From Lenzites betulinus (taxonomy: Eukaryota; Basidiomycota; Agaricomycetes; Polyporales; Polyporaceae): a DNA stretch of 64,000 bases. Shown here one piece after another: positions 1 to 11,678 of this stretch. Location of the stretch: contig JABYQU010000014.1 of assembly GCA_022264855.1 (NCBI GenBank), forward strand, positions 62,001 to 126,000, given 5' to 3'. The stretch's first letter is position 1. Each line of letters opens with the position of its first letter. The notes below the pieces were generated by a model, which saw nothing but the letters and a program-made list of their open reading frames with translations, did not search any database and had not been told where the DNA came from. The translations under genes were made by a program, and so were the position numbers.

Positions 1-245
1 GAGCTCACCGCCCGCGCTCCTCCGAGCTCGCACCGCCGTAGCTCCTCCGCCCCGCCAGAGCTCGTGCTCGCCGCGCTCCTCCTCTGAGCTCACCGCCCGC
101 GCTCCTCCGAGCTCGCACCGTAGCTCCTCCGCCCCGCCAGAGCTCGTGCTCGCCGCGCTCCTCTGAGCTCACCGCCCGCGCTCCTCCGAGCTCGCACCGC
201 CGTAGCTCCTCCGCCCCGCCAGAGCTCGTGCTCGCCGCGCTCCTA
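1..245 (+). repeat. About 81-bp tandem repeat, three copies
   Basis: Three head-to-tail copies begin with GAGCTCACCGCC at 1, 86 and 165 (85, 79 and 81 bases). They differ by small indels such as loss of CCG in copy two. One inverted copy exists in the right arm (about 17,302-17,383), so copy number differs between the arms. More copies may lie left of the window. Confidence 0.85.
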
Positions 246-447
246 TGAGCTCACCGCGCTCCCCCGAGCTCACACCAGAACTCCTCCAGGGTTCCGCAGG
301 GCTCTCGCGCTGCGCTCGAGCGACTTGCTTTGCCAGCTCGCGTTCGCCGGCGCTCGTGCTTCGCTGCGCTCCTCCGAGCTCGCACTAGAGCTTCTCCGGG
401 CTCGCGCTCCTCCGCACACTCCTCCGCGCTCCTCCGCGCGCTCGTCA
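1..447 (+). repeat. Left long inverted repeat arm
   Basis: The stretch is rich in GAGCTC and GCGCTCCTC motifs. From about 246 to 421 it matches the reverse complement of 17,118-17,292 almost base for base; both copies even carry the same antisense reading frame over more than 50 residues. The left copy has about 26 extra bases near 422-447 before the shared CGTCAAG block. The arm runs off the window start. Confidence 0.85.
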
Positions 448-523
448 AGTTCCGATATGGCATTTAAAAGCACATTGCGCGTCCAGCAGTACCAATTGTC
501 GACATACAATATATGATGAATCA

Positions 524-3500
524 TCAGCTCTGTGTTCGTGTCAGCTTGGAGACAGGTAGCATCCCAAATGAACAACGTACACGGTCTAAGGAGCGCACCA
601 CTACACAACGTTGCTTGATCCCTTCCGGCACGTAGAAGTACGCAGCGAAGTGCGAGACGAGGTCGCTACTACGAACGATGATTGGCTGTGAATGAAATCG
701 GTCGTAGTATAGCCGTGTGTTGATTTGAGGGAAACGGAGGTAGGGGTCGACGCCGGCATGTTCGTCAGTCAGCGCAATATACTCGTCGATAACCACAAAC
801 GACTGGACGATTCGCTCCTTGTCTGGGCCAATGCGGGAGTGCAGGAAGATCTGAGATATCTGACCCGCGTGAACCAAGGTGGGGTTGCCAGAGGAAGGGT
901 CTCTGAAGCACACGAAAGAATTCCGGATGTGGTTCGCACGTGTGCCGTAGGTTACGCGGCCGATCTCGAGCTTTGTGAGGGTACGAACGTGCGGCGAGAG
1001 GCGAGAGCGAGGGTCCTCGAGATCGCTGTGGTAGGCAATGAAATGTTCGGGACCGTAGAGGGCGCGAATGAGACCCACGAAGCTGAGGTACTTCTGATTG
1101 TCCAAGCGACTGTCACTGAGGCCAGCGTACATCTCCTTAAGCGATTCATTAGCGGTGTCGGTCGACGTAGGGATAGAGCTGAAAATGTCGAGGACTCGAG
1201 AGCCACGGGCTGCATCCTGATAGGTCTTGCGGAATGAATCCAGGACATCGCGGAATTCCTCTGAATCTGGCCACTCCATCGACGACATCAGCCAGCGTAG
1301 CTCCGCCCCGGCGTAGAACAGACGCATGAACGTCAGGGGGATCTGGGCTGATTCAGTCAAATTAGCAAGCGATGCAATGATGCAGCTGCGAGCACTCACC
1401 GATGTGATTGTTCGTGTTCAGACGCTGGATGATGCCATTGTATCGCTCGAAAGGATATCCCCACCATCCCCGCACGGGCCCAAAGAGAAGGAGACACGTC
1501 GTGAGATGGAGGGAGAGGTGATGATTGGGCACCAGATTATGGTCGAACAGCTCGCGTAGCGTGCGCAAGTACTCCATCATATGATGATCATAGAGTCGAG
1601 CTCGCTCGGGGTCTATGGAACGCCTGGCGGCAAGGTCGACGGCAACAACGAGATGAATGAAGTTTTCCAACACCTTGCGATCTCCAGCGGTGGCGGTGGA
1701 CGCAGACCAGACCCGCACGAGGGTGATGACCATGTTGATGGTGCAAACTGTCCTCCAGTGATCAGCTTTCAGCTTTCCATGTGCAGCGCTACCGAAATTC
1801 GCGGGCGGACGTTCTATCCAAGACGGAAGGTATGTCGACAGTATATCGGCGCGCAAGGTCTCAACGACTTCAGGCGTGAGAACACGGAACTTTGCGATAT
1901 CGTCGGCGTTGCTCGCGAGGTGAAAGTCGCTGGTCGGCTTAGGCAGGACAGGGGGGATAATGAGTGTATCGACGGAGTGCATTTGGACCTATGAATGTAC
2001 ACATAAGTCAACATCCTGCAACGACAAAGACATGACACAAGTATTCACCCAGTTCAAGAGTGCAGCACCGTAAGACTGCTTGTTTGGCTTCGAGTCAGGA
2101 ACGATTCCATTGGCCTGAGCGAGTGCAACCAGGTACCCCTTCCTCGGCTTCGTCACTGCCGACAAAGCACCCTTTACTAGTGCGCCGTTGGATACTGCTT
2201 CTCGGAGCGCGGTGACTAGATGAGTGAGCCACTCTGCTTGTTCCGCTGGTGTGTGCGGAGTGGCCTTCGTCGTGGGCTTCTCTTTAACGTCGTTGACGCC
2301 CCAAACATCTCGGCAGTGATGACGAAGCTCTCCAAGAAATAGATTGTGCATGACGTCGACGACCGCGTAGCGAGTCGGGTCCCAGTAGGGCAAGCGTAAG
2401 AGCTCTGACCAACGCAAGCCGTGTTCGTCAAAGATAGTATCCCGCTCCGCCTCAGTCTTTGCATCGTGCCAACAGCTCGCAATGTCGAGGTGTTCCTTCC
2501 ACGTACGTGATGGCCATGGTCGGGACAAGTCGTTGATGTCAGACTTCTTCAGGAGACAAAAGGAGCAGAAGTGCTTTGATCCGTGTCCTGCGAAGCCGGC
2601 CGTCTTGCGCAGGGCGGGAAGATCACAGATGAGCGGGATGAGAGCTGCACGAACCAGACGACCACTTTCATGGAGCGCTGTTTTGCTCAGGTGTATGCCG
2701 GAGTGCCACAGGACAAGGAGCTCGTCGATAAGGGGACGCAAAAAGTGGTTGAGCTCGTGAAGGGAAGGTTCGTTTGGCCCGGGGATGATGCCGAGTAAGC
2801 AGATGTACTCGGGGAGGAAGCGTAGTTCAGGCGGTAAATTGAGACAAACAAGATACATTGCACCGACAGAGCGCGATTTTCCAGCTTTCTTGTTGCCGCC
2901 AGGGTTGAACCAATCAACAAACAGACCGAAGACCAGATGGACTGCGTTGCCGGGCTGGACGGAGAAGAGCGTACCGTCTGGCGCACGAAACTGTCGCAGA
3001 GCCGGCGATTGCAAGATGTCGGCATACGGAGCTCCGGGGGAGGGGGCAGAGGTAGTCCAAGCATTCTCCACGATCGCTTCCGCCGTCTTTCGCGAGAACA
3101 AGTTGGCGATCCAAGAAAAGACCGGGCGGTACGGGAACGGCCGTAACGGGGCATACGTAACCCGACTGGGCCCCGATTTCGACGTCGCAGCGTGCAGAAC
3201 CTTGCGTGTTAGGACGGAGCCGCAAACAGGTTTGTCCGTTTCCTGGAAGGAACAGAGCCGTGGGTAGGGTTCGTCGAGGGAGTTTGGATTAGGAGCGTAG
3301 GTCTGCGAACACGATGGGCAGGTCGCATAGCGGATGATGTCCGGTTCGACCCCGAGGCGAGAGAGAACAGTCCGCACATCGCGTGGTATGGAGTCGAGCA
3401 TGGACTGTTGCTGATCTGTGAGAGCCGAACGTGCGCCCTTGCAGCGTTTGCCCTGGGAGGCAGAGCGGAGAGACGCGGGAGGTATTGTTGACGGCGCTGA

Positions 3501-4704
3501 GGAAGGAGTAGTCTTGTTTGAGACGATGAACGCCCCTGTGAGGACGACTCGGATAGTGACCAGGATGAGATTGGCGGCGTCGCTGTTCATCCCAGACAAT
3601 GTGTGCAAGGCGCTCGTGATGAGTAGTGCAAGAAGGATGCACGGTTCCAGCGCTCGACGAGACATGAACAGGTGTTCTGCAAATTCAGGTATAATTTAGA
3701 TGTCGGTCCATGGAACAATGAGTCAGCGTACCGGTATGGTACACTCTTGGTGACCTGGACACTTGCTCGTCAGGAAACCCATATAACCCAGCCAGAAGTT
3801 TGTGCCGTTCCCAAGCTATGTTCTTCTGTGACTCCATCATGCTGAGTTCGGCAGACACCTTCTCTATCAGCTTCCCGCGTCGGCGATCCATGTCCTTGTG
3901 GCCCAGAGGAGGGAGCAGACGTAGGGCATGCATTTTGCTCTCGAGGGCTGACTGAACGGCGAGAAATTGTTGATTGTCCGAGTGCGTGGCAGAAGCGTGT
4001 AGAGCAGATGGACTATCATTGATGGAGGAAGGTGCCGACTCAAAGACCAAGTAGGGCGTTGTAGGCACCAGGCGCAGCTCGTGACACAGGAGACTCTCCA
4101 TGAGTGAAAGCTCAGAGAGACGTTGCGCGATCTCGTCAATCTGCACGTTCGTTTAATCAGCCCGTATAGTAATGTGACAGGTATATAGCATACCGGATTC
4201 TGCGCGCCGTCGGAGGGAGCAGACAATGGGGAAGCATGCCCAGAGTCTGGAGACTGCGGTTCAGGGGTTGATGGTGCGGGAGTCAATGGTGAGGGGGTCG
4301 ACAACGCGGAGGCCGATGGTACGGTGGTCGATGAAGTGGGCGCCGATGGTACAGGTGTAGTCTTGAGCACATTTGAGATGAATCCTTGAGGTGGAATTGT
4401 ACCATGAAAGACGTACCAGTGCTGCGGACGAGTTGCTCACGCCACTCAGCAGCGCACTCTCCGCCTCCATATCCCGGGGGCGTGTGGCAAGGGTCTCCGC
4501 ACTGGGTTCATCAGCAAGGGAAGCTACCACTGCGGAGTAGAAGAGATGATCATATTCTCCTGCGCGTAGTTCGTCGTCGGCGGCATGCCTTTTCCGTTCC
4601 CTGAGCTCGAGCATACGACCCGGCTCTAGAACCCCTGGGCGTACTTCGTGCTTCATATTGATGCAAAGCGAGCATAGACACGGCTTGCGTTTTTTTGAAC
4701 TCAT
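524..4704 (-). CDS. Tnp2-type DNA transposase
   Basis: Likely the transposase that mobilises the element. Six exons join cleanly: 4704-4417, 4361-4194, 4140-3732, 3676-2049, 1988-1400 and 1347-524, giving 3,906 nt and 1,301 residues without a stop. The N terminus has a CLCSLC cysteine cluster (residues about 9-14), then a Ser/Pro/Thr-rich linker and a predicted coiled coil. The central exon carries a CPSC...C zinc-type cluster, the Tnp2 core with DWFNPGGNKKAGK, a CSFC pair and DVMHNLFLGE. The C-terminal exon includes LTFMRLFYAGAELRW and ends after VVVRSLDR. This order is what I know from basidiomycete Tnp2 (PF02992, CACTA-like) elements. A start four codons upstream (4716) is also possible. 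An uninterrupted frame suggests recent activity. Confidence 0.85.
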
Positions 4705-5200
4705 GGCACCTGACATAGGGAAGGAGTTTGTTGAAGCGAGCAAGAATGGATGCGGGAAATGAGTGCGGGAGAGGGAGAGGGAGATGGATACGAAATGAGC
4801 ATGGGCGAGCTTTGACACCACGCGTACGATGGGATGAGCCACAGACCTACCCGCTTGTCCCGAATTGGGTAAATCGCGCTGATAGCGTCCCTACGCAGGA
4901 GAGAACAAGGCTTGCCATGAATTCTACAAGCGGATCAATGAGTATAAGTACCCGTGTCGGGGATGAGCGGCACGTACTGACTAGTAGAGCGCGGCGACCT
5001 TTGAGACGGTTCCTCGCCCTGCGCACGCAGATCACCAAGACGGTGACCTCGCATCATAGAATGGCGAGCTTGGAGCACTGGTTGGCCACATTGTTCCGGA
5101 TCAGGTAGAGATAGACCAACAAGTCGGAAACATATATACCGACATGTCGCCGATCGCAGCGCTGTTCTACAAAGTTCCCCATATTAATCTACATGCCAAG
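4705..5200. other. Gap between transposase and coiled-coil gene
   Basis: About 500 bases between the transposase start and the stop of the next minus-strand gene. It should hold the transposase promoter; I see no further exon and no clear motif. Confidence 0.4.
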
Positions 5201-6228
5201 CTACATATCAAGAGCTGCCCACAGAGGATAATCATCGTCAGGAGGTTGAGGCAAGGTGCGCCGAACAGCTGGAAGGCGACGCAAGCCAAATGCTAACAGA
5301 ACAACTATGAAGCAATGTAAGCCGGATGCTACCCATGGATATGTGTCAGCTGTACGAGCCAGCCACGCCCAACAGGCCGAGACATCATCCTACAAACAAG
5401 ATTAGACAACTACAAGGGTCTGAAGCAACTCTTTACTGACGAGGGTAGGACAGCAAGCAGAAAACATAGCGGCCAGGTGTGCGTACACATTGGTCTGAAC
5501 CCCTGGTTGCCCACGACGATTAATCATGATTGCAGATGCAAATTGACGGTGACAGAGCCCGCGCACCTGAAGAAACCGAAGAGGTCATCGCCGAAAGTTC
5601 AAGTTGATTAGCCTCGATAGCGTCAAGCATGTCGCTGAGACGTTGGAGGTGGGCACAGAGATCTTGAGTCGACTTGCACAGGCCGGCGAGTTCGCGTTCG
5701 TACTGGTCCAACTTTACACGATCCGCAGCTCGTTGAGATTTCAAAAGCGTGACATCAAGGTTCACGGTGAAGATTTGATACCGGAGTGTTGCAATATGTT
5801 GTGTGGTTAAGACCGCGGGCTCCTTTTGTCGGGGGATGGGGAGGAGGTGAAGTTGAGAAGGGGAGAAGAGAGGAATACCATACCGGTCTACTGGCAGCGC
5901 CGTTAGCAAGCTCGGTTCCATGTTCTGGTTGGTCCGATGTCGGTTCGTTTGCCGTGTCCTGGGTCGCGTCGGCAAGGAGCCATTCAGGACAACAGGGGGG
6001 CGTTCAAAGGAGGACATGACACAACGCGTTCGTGGTACATGAAGTGAGCATCTTAAACAAACAATTCTAAGGATATGTGCGTACCGGATTGTCGACCATG
6101 ATACCTTGTGCATCTGGAGCTGCGTCCACTGCAACCCCACCCGGCCTGTTCGCGTCTGTGTTCCTAGTTACAGTTGCAGTGTCTTGGGTCGTGTGAGATG
6201 GTAAAGTTGTGGAAGCCGGAGTGGCCAT
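5201..6228 (-). CDS. Cargo: coiled-coil protein with C-terminal membrane anchor
   Basis: Five exons (6228-6085, 5958-5884, 5822-5567, 5502-5441, 5389-5201) give 726 nt and 241 residues with consistent phases. The N-terminal part is Thr/Pro/Asp-rich and likely disordered. Exon 3 encodes a heptad-like region (FTVNLDVTLLKSQRAADRVK onward, with many Leu, Glu and Lys). The last exon has a hydrophobic run (WVASGLHCFIVVLLAFGL) followed by RR and a short acidic tail, which fits a single C-terminal membrane segment. I do not recognise the family. The exon layout of its first part resembles that of the neighbouring transposase N terminus, a possible trace of shared origin. Function unknown. Confidence 0.65.
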
Positions 6229-6811
6229 GCTGTTAGACAATATGAACGGGAGGTCTCACGATATGAGGCGTATGATGGATATGAGGCGTATGATGGGGAT
6301 AGTGGTGGAGATGCATGGGAGCGTGGAGGGCAGTCGTTGTGCTAGACCCAGTAAAGGAGAAGGACAAAGTAACCTTCGGCGCTTCGGCGTTCGGCGCTCA
6401 GCGCTCAGCAAGCGCTCCAGCCTCCAGGTGTGTCACGCGCAGATTGGACCTGGGGCGAGCTCGATGACGCGGTTGCACGCGCGCATGTACTTGTCCACAA
6501 TCCGGAGGCGCACCGCACCGTCGCCAGATCGCCACGCTCCAGTATATGTCCCCAAGCAGCCACAAGCCTGTGGTCGACTTAACCACGACGGGTGTGTGAT
6601 TGTCGGACAGCCCCTGGCGCCAGCACGCCCGCCGAGTTGAAGCAAGTCACATATGGACGATAGAGCATATCATTCGAGGCTGGCATAACTAAGGAGTGGG
6701 CATAGGGGTGGGCATAGTTCAAAGGGAGCATAAGAAACGGAACCGATATCGCATATGTATGACAAAACGAGGGGTATTCGCCGTAGATGAGGTTCAGAGG
6801 ATACGTGTAAG
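6229..6811. other. Intergenic stretch with an 18-bp perfect duplication
   Basis: Lies between the coiled-coil gene start and the LRR gene stop. It contains two perfect adjacent copies of ATATGAGGCGTATGATGG at 6261-6278 and 6279-6296, and a CGGCG/GCTCAGCG-rich patch near 6380-6420. No gene is visible. Confidence 0.5.
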
Positions 6812-7949
6812 TCAAAGGGTGAACGAGTGAGTAGGACCAATGGCAGCGGCGGACACGCGCGCCCATCCTCCATAGTTATTCTTGAACCAGTGACTGAGAA
6901 GCTGACCCGTCGATCCTGGGAGTCCCGTGTCCTTTTGGATGAGCGCGATGTAGAACAAGCTGGGATGGGGTACAGCGTGCTGACCCACGCCTCGGGCCCA
7001 GCCGTTGATCACTCGGCTCTCCGAGCGATTTGCACGGCAGACGTGACTCAGTGTTCGTAACATCAGCTCCTCTAGAGATCGTAGTCCCATCAAAGTTTGG
7101 TGCCACGATTGGAGGTCGTTCCAAGGCCGCCGAGCATGGCCTTGTCGGCGCTGGAGAATTGATCAGAGATAGTAAGCGGGTCAAAGACTATGCCACATAC
7201 ATGGGGTTGGGGCTTCTCGATGAGTTTGAGCTTGCGCAAATTGGGAACTGCGACTACAACGCGGGAGAGAATGTCGTAGTCGGTTGAGAAACAGTCGACC
7301 GTGAGGGTATGCAAGTGTGACGTGGAGAGCGTCTGGATCGCGAGATTTGCCACTGACGTGAGACGGGTGAGATTGACAGTCGCGGTGACGAGAGGACCAC
7401 GAGCGATCCCGGCAAAACAGCGCGAGGGGCACTGCAGATCCTCTAGGTGGCGGAGCTCCTGGCCGCGAAGCGGGCACGCAGCCTGAGGTCCACTGTCGCA
7501 ATCGCGAAGCGCAAGAGACGTGAGGGAGCCATGGTTGGCGATGAAGGAGATTAAGACACGGTGGGGGAGGTTGGTAGACAGTATACGCAGGTTGGGAAAA
7601 TGCAGTCCGTTGAGCAGGGTTATCGGGGCTTCCAAGGGGAGGTCCAAGACGAGGCATTCGATGTTGGGGGTGAGCTGAAGGACACCGCGGAGTGCCTGGG
7701 CCTCATAACCTTCCTGAGCGGAAAGTGTGATCCTGAGGTCCTGAACAACTCGGCCAATGTTTGAGTTATAGCGACCCAGCGCAATAAAACTCTCAAGGGC
7801 TTCGCGTGACTTCAGGTTCACGTCGCTCTGGATAGCTGCCGAGCGCGCGGTCTGATGGAGAGTTAGGCCCGAGCTACAGTGCAAAACGCAGCCTCACATA
7901 CCATGGCCAGCGAAGCACCGGTACCGGTAGACGTGTTTTGAAGAGGCAT
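6812..7949 (-). CDS. Cargo: LRR / F-box-like protein
   Basis: Three exons (7949-7902, 7827-7201, 7150-6812) give 1,014 nt and 337 residues. The body has irregular leucine-rich repeats with phrases such as NIECLVLDL, FPNLRILS, SLTSLALRDCD and NLRKLKL, spaced as in the many LRR/F-box-like proteins of Agaricomycetes. I see no convincing F-box at the N terminus. The third exon was chosen because it restores LRR-like text (LMGLRSLEELMLRTLS), whereas simple read-through ends soon after the donor. It is transcribed divergently from the WD40 cargo gene. Such proteins usually act as recognition scaffolds, but the role here is unknown. Confidence 0.65.
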
Positions 7950-8546
7950 GATTCGTGGAGTAGAGCTAGTATGAGACAGGATGGAGGGCGATGTTGGTGG
8001 TTTGGTCGTCCTCTGAGCGGATCTATATACAGCATCGAGTGGCGTGGGCGAGTGGCACATAGCACTATCCAAGCTGTGGTCGCCCAAGCACGAATATCCA
8101 TGGATATCGGTGGATCAAGCGACATCTGATCTGCCAGGGACCTTCACTAGAGCAGCAACGATGTTGGGTGTCAAGCACAGGGAGGTCGTGGTACTATAGT
8201 CGACTCACCAGGCCGATCAAGCTATCAACAAGGTTAGCTGCCTCGCAAGTCCTTGTGCAAGAATATGTACAACGTCCCCTAGTACCCAAAGAAAGTTAGA
8301 GTGCAGCAGCACAAGCGATCGCTTGAACCCAGTGAGGAGGGGCGTGGGGACGGCGAGTACTAGGCGGCAGTAGGAGTACAAGAAGCTCGCGATCGTCAAC
8401 TTCCTTCGCATGACGCTGCGCGTAGATCTGAGATCTATGCCAAGGGCTATTTGGGCGCCTCCGCCAATCTGTGCTTGCGCTCACTGCACTGAGCTCCTCT
8501 TCGCTTAGCTCTACACCTTCTATCCGCACCCTGGCTCGCCTCCGTG
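7950..8546. promoter_or_regulatory. Divergent promoter region between LRR and WD40 cargo genes
   Basis: About 600 bases separate the two divergent starts. A minus-strand TATA-like GTATATAG lies at 8023-8030, about 75 bases upstream of the LRR start. No comparable motif was seen near the WD40 start. Confidence 0.4.
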
Positions 8547-10089
8547 ATGCCTCTGCAGTATCAACACTACTCACGCCTTTCTCACTCAGAGGCTCATAGC
8601 GACTCAATCACAGTGGTCGTGTTCAGCCCTAATGGTCAACTTTTGGCTTCCGGCGGTCTCGACGGGCGGGTATGTGTTTGGCACGTCGGCTCTCGTAAGC
8701 TATTGTATGTGTTCTCGGGAAAGGCTCCCGTTCTCTCGCTGGTGTGGCTCGACTCAGATGAACGTATGGCATGCGGGATGAGGGACGGTACGGTCGCTTC
8801 TTTAGCCATTTCCGCGGTACGCCGAATGTCTGCCTGCCGCGTGACAGCACTCACGAACCGATTTCACAGAAACTTATTCATCTAGAAGGATATCTGGCTC
8901 ATCGGTTCCCCGTGGAACGCCTTGCTTTCAATGGGACATACCTGGCCTCTGGGGCGCACGAGGAAGTCAAGGTGTGGGTGCGTGGAGCCGAGGGTGAGCA
9001 TATTTACACAACAATTTTCTTTCACTGACATGTTTCTCCAGGATTGTGGAAGATGATAGCAGACCTTCCGATGCCTCGTGGAAGCTCTTACACTATGGCA
9101 TGCGATGTAATGGTGACTAGTTTGCACTGGACTTCGAGCTCGTTGCATCCTCTAGTCCTCCTAGTCACCTATCTGAGCCACGGTATTGCGTAGGTCTTAT
9201 CAGGCCTCTTTTGTAGCCCATGCTGATGTATCGCTGCAACAGGGCTTTCAATGGCCATACTTGGACCCGCATAGGTAGTACGCCTCTCCCTGGCTATATG
9301 TGAGCGTTTACTTTACGCATTGCTCAGTACACTTACTTGCTCCGATTGATCGTTAGTGCCGATGCGAGTCTGACAAAAGACGGCCGCATCCTGGCGGTAT
9401 CAAACATGCTCACCGGCTTCGAGATATACTCAGTCAAAGGTTTCGTCGAGGTTGAGCCACTATTCCCATTCCTGCAAGACGTGAGCGGAGGTCCACCCGT
9501 TCCCATATCTTTCCTGCATGGTGATCATGCCCTCATTGGCGGTACATCCAACGGGAAACTCAACATTTGGGATATCTATTCGAGGCGGAAGCAATCTCTC
9601 GCGCTTGACGGTACGCTACGACATTCACTCAAGCCATGACCAACCTAATGCGCGCGACTGCAGGTGACATCTTGGCGCTTTCAATCACCGTGAGTTCGAC
9701 CTACGTCCCAGTCTGATCAGTGCTCACTGCCAGTTGATTGTCCAGGCGCATTACAACAAATGTCAAGACGTCTTCTTCGTCGCCACCAGAATATTCGATC
9801 GCGACAGCCCCGCCGTTGTTCTATGGAGGACTAAGGAGACTCGTAGGCAGTCATCGCTCCTCTGAATGTTCGTAACTTACTCCGTATCATCTCTACAGGC
9901 AGGCAGCGGGGTCAATCAACATCATCAAGGTCTCGATCGTCTCGCTCGTCGAAGTCAAGATTACATCATCGTTGTATGGGCATGGCGTGTATTTTGCTAG
10001 TATTTGTACTGGGCGTGGGATGGTATGTACTCGGACTTCTTGGGTTTGACGGCCACGGGCTGTTCACTGGACAATCTTCCCACAAGTAG
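8547..10089 (+). CDS. Cargo: WD40-repeat protein with C-terminal membrane anchor
   Basis: Eight exons (8547-8816, 8870-8993, 9042-9189, 9243-9299, 9357-9610, 9664-9689, 9746-9842, 9899-10089) join in phase to 1,167 nt and 388 residues. WD-like blades are clear: HSDSITVVVFSPNGQLLASG then VCVWHV, AFNGTYLASGAHEEVKVW, SLTKDGRILAVSN, and a GKLNIWDI repeat. After the last blade (VVLWRTKET) comes a Ser/Arg-rich linker and a hydrophobic stretch (MACILLVFVLGVGWYVLGLL) near the end, so a single C-terminal membrane anchor is likely. I recall basidiomycete WD40 paralogues with this layout, without an assigned role. A beta-propeller on a membrane would act as a protein-binding platform; that is inference. 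Confidence 0.7.
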
Positions 10090-10281
10090 CTCCGCGATAC
10101 CTCCTGACGCCTTATATTCACCTTCATCAATCAGACATGTACACATCGTTGGCGTTGCCATGTGTTTTTCCTTTGTGCAGCATCAGGTAAACGTGGACCG
10201 AAATGTCACTGCAAGATAAGCCACATTCTAGCCGGACATCAAGCTCGGCAGTAGTGCCACTCGTCTTCTCTCACCTCGACC

Positions 10282-11570
10282 ATGGACCTCCCTGATGCGC
10301 TTCTGGCAGAGTACCTACTGTATACCTGCCTAGCGCTGTCTTCGCTTCTGGCGATCTACGTTGTAACGTCACAGTGTCTCTGGAAGATGCAGAGGTTATC
10401 TGAGGTCGACTATGCATTCTCGGCATCGACGGTCGTCCGCAGTCGCCCCCCAACGGTGCTACAGTTTTCTGCCCGTGTGCCTCCTGTGAGTGGTGCGGCC
10501 CCCCTGATCCTCCGGACCATGAATGCTGTGGGGCAGGCAAGATTATCGGGGTGAGCCTGTCTCCGATCGCGGCTCGCTATTAAGCTGATGTACGACTACG
10601 TAGTCCTAGAGGTATCAAGGAGGAAGACAACTCGAGTAGACCCGTGCCGAAGGGTATCTTGTTGCGCTCAACTTCGGCAGTGCCTGCTCGGAATACAGAT
10701 GCAGTTCCGCCTTCTAGATCCAAATCCATAGGTATACCAACGCGCTCGGCATCGATAGCGTCCACTCGGAACGAAGATGCGTCTCCCTCTCTGCCTTCTA
10801 GCCCCGCCGCCACCTCGCCACTTTCGTCTGCTCGCCGCCGCGTAGCTTCATCTGTGCCGCTCGGCTTGGCCGAGACCGTTGTGTTGAGTGAAGACGATCG
10901 GGATGAAGACGATGGGGGTAACAGCGCGCAAAGAGGACAATCTATGCCTGCGGCAGGTACTCGTTGCGAGCTTTCATCCCCCAAGATCACGGTGACCAGG
11001 CGCATTACAAGGTCAAGTTCCCGGGCTTCCCTACCCCAAGACAACGTCATCTGCGAGGCCAGTACTAGCCCCAGCATCGAGACTCTTGTAGGTTTCTCTT
11101 GGAGGGTATAGATGCGTGCGCTGAGCTCTTTGAATGACAGGTGAAATTGAAGAGAAATAAGAACACAATTCGAGGGAATGACAAGCACGACACTTCACTC
11201 GGACGCCTCTACACCTGGTGGTTCGAAACCATCTCCGACTACCGAATCACGGCACCCCCGCCCCTTCATACTAGCTGCGGCCTGCAACGAGGAGACGTGT
11301 TCTGGCACAAGTCGCCAGGATATCATCAGTTCTGGTTGCGAGTATGGGATGAGACTCAGGAGGAAGAAGGCTGGCAAGCGATACCTCTCGGACACCAGCG
11401 CGCCGACGGTCGTCTCTTGACCATCACACCAAAGGAGGGTCGGCTCTCATGGGTCGGCGGCGACTGGGGATCCAGACGTGTCACCACCAGTGCGTATACT
11501 CCAAATCCAAGCACTTTGAGCTGCCCATACTGACCGTTGCTGTACCGCAGAGAAGAAGTCGCTGTTGTAA
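10282..11570 (+). CDS. Cargo: N-anchored Cys-rich and Ser-rich protein
   Basis: Five exons (10282-10362, 10443-10550, 10620-11087, 11141-11489, 11551-11570) give 1,026 nt and 341 residues. Exon 1 is hydrophobic (YLLYTCLALSSLLAIYV), either a signal anchor or signal peptide. Exon 2 holds a compact cysteine cluster, CPCASCEWCG followed within ten residues by HECCG, resembling a small metal-binding knuckle. Exon 3 is Ser/Thr/Arg-rich and probably disordered. Exon 4 encodes a folded segment with many aromatics (LYTWWFETISDY, GDVFWHKSPGYHQFWLRVW, WVGGDW). I do not recognise the family. Start and exon 2 boundaries are the least certain part; they were chosen to keep the Cys cluster in frame. Confidence 0.5.
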
Positions 11571-11678
11571 TCAACTTGCTTGCTTGGACTATGTGGTGGC
11601 GATCGTATTCGGCAGCCCCATTTGTGATTACTTCGCAATGTATTTGATGATCATTGTATATTTTTATCATAAGCTTGT

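Noticed and set aside
1..245. CRISPR-like regular repeats
   Set aside because: Units are directly adjacent without unique spacers, and the genome is eukaryotic.
251..463. 70-codon minus-strand frame in the left arm, repeated in the right arm
   Set aside because: The shared frame reflects the near-identical inverted repeat; the sequence is a simple GAGCTC-rich repeat rather than a gene.
725..1237. 170-codon plus-strand frame
   Set aside because: Antisense shadow of the Tnp2 C-terminal exon, which carries conserved family text.
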